Origin: Veillonellaceae bacterium
GTDB taxonomy: Bacteria; Bacillota; Negativicutes; Veillonellales; Veillonellaceae
DNA: 5,910 bases
Assembly (NCBI GenBank): GCA_900765165.1
Contig: CAAFQR010000010.1
Span: forward strand, 1 to 5,910
Direction of reading: 5' to 3'
The notes beneath the pieces are model-generated. The model made no database searches and was not told the origin of the DNA. It saw only the letters and a program-made list of their open reading frames with translations. Position numbers and translations under genes: made by a program. How positions within the stretch are numbered: position 1 is the first letter of the stretch; every line of letters starts with the position of its first letter. Positions 5,875 through 5,910 of this stretch are shown piece by piece.

Positions 5875-5901
5875 TTTTCTAAATTCGTAAATTTTAGAAA
5901 A
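5875..5901 (-). promoter_or_regulatory. Inverted repeat over the dcuA -35 region (possible activator site)
   Basis: TTTTCTAAA (5875-5883) and TTTAGAAAA (5893-5901) are perfect 9-bp inverted arms around a 9-nt spacer. The centre (5888) is about 36 bp upstream of the predicted start site and overlaps the weak -35. The sequence does not match the FNR/CRP half-site TTGAT or TGTGA. The AT-rich setting lowers its significance. Confidence 0.38.
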
Positions 5902-5910
5902 ATATAAAAT

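Overview
The window looks like bacterial chromosome from an anaerobic or facultatively anaerobic, low-to-mid-GC member of the Firmicutes/Negativicutes type (a Veillonella- or Negativicoccus-like host is my guess). The clues are strong AAGGAG-type ribosome binding sites, a DcuA-type C4-dicarboxylate exchanger, and a pair of DUF445 membrane proteins. The species cannot be fixed from the sequence alone.

It has two parts of different character. Positions 1 to about 1000 are AT-rich accessory DNA (a hand count of 421-480 gives 18 G/C in 60). They hold the last 29 codons of an IS30-type transposase, the presumed right end of that insertion sequence, and then a gene for an abortive-infection (Abi_C-type) protein. 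The Abi reading frame continues upstream of its first ATG (183) to the IS end without any usual start codon. This suggests that the IS landed in the 5' end of the gene and removed its start and ribosome binding site.

Positions about 1060 to 5770 are host-like, higher-GC DNA (hand count of 2761-2820: 33 G/C in 60). On the + strand, an extended -10 promoter with an AT palindrome just downstream drives a three-gene, translationally coupled operon: an MBL-fold metallo-hydrolase, then two tandem, divergent DUF445 membrane proteins. The first junction is TAATG and the second is ATGA. The operon ends at a long hairpin terminator (4350-4397).

That terminator is shared with a convergent minus-strand gene for a DcuA-type fumarate/succinate/aspartate exchanger, which starts with GTG behind a good ribosome binding site. 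Its upstream region (5767-5910) has a TATAAT box flanked by two inverted repeats that look like operators, consistent with a regulated anaerobic carbon-metabolism gene.

The items most worth a second look are the IS-decapitated Abi gene with its HEPN-like RX6H motif, the MBL-DUF445-DUF445 operon of unknown function, and the double inverted-repeat control region of dcuA. I found no tRNA, rRNA, CRISPR array or riboswitch, and no clearly new multi-gene defence system.
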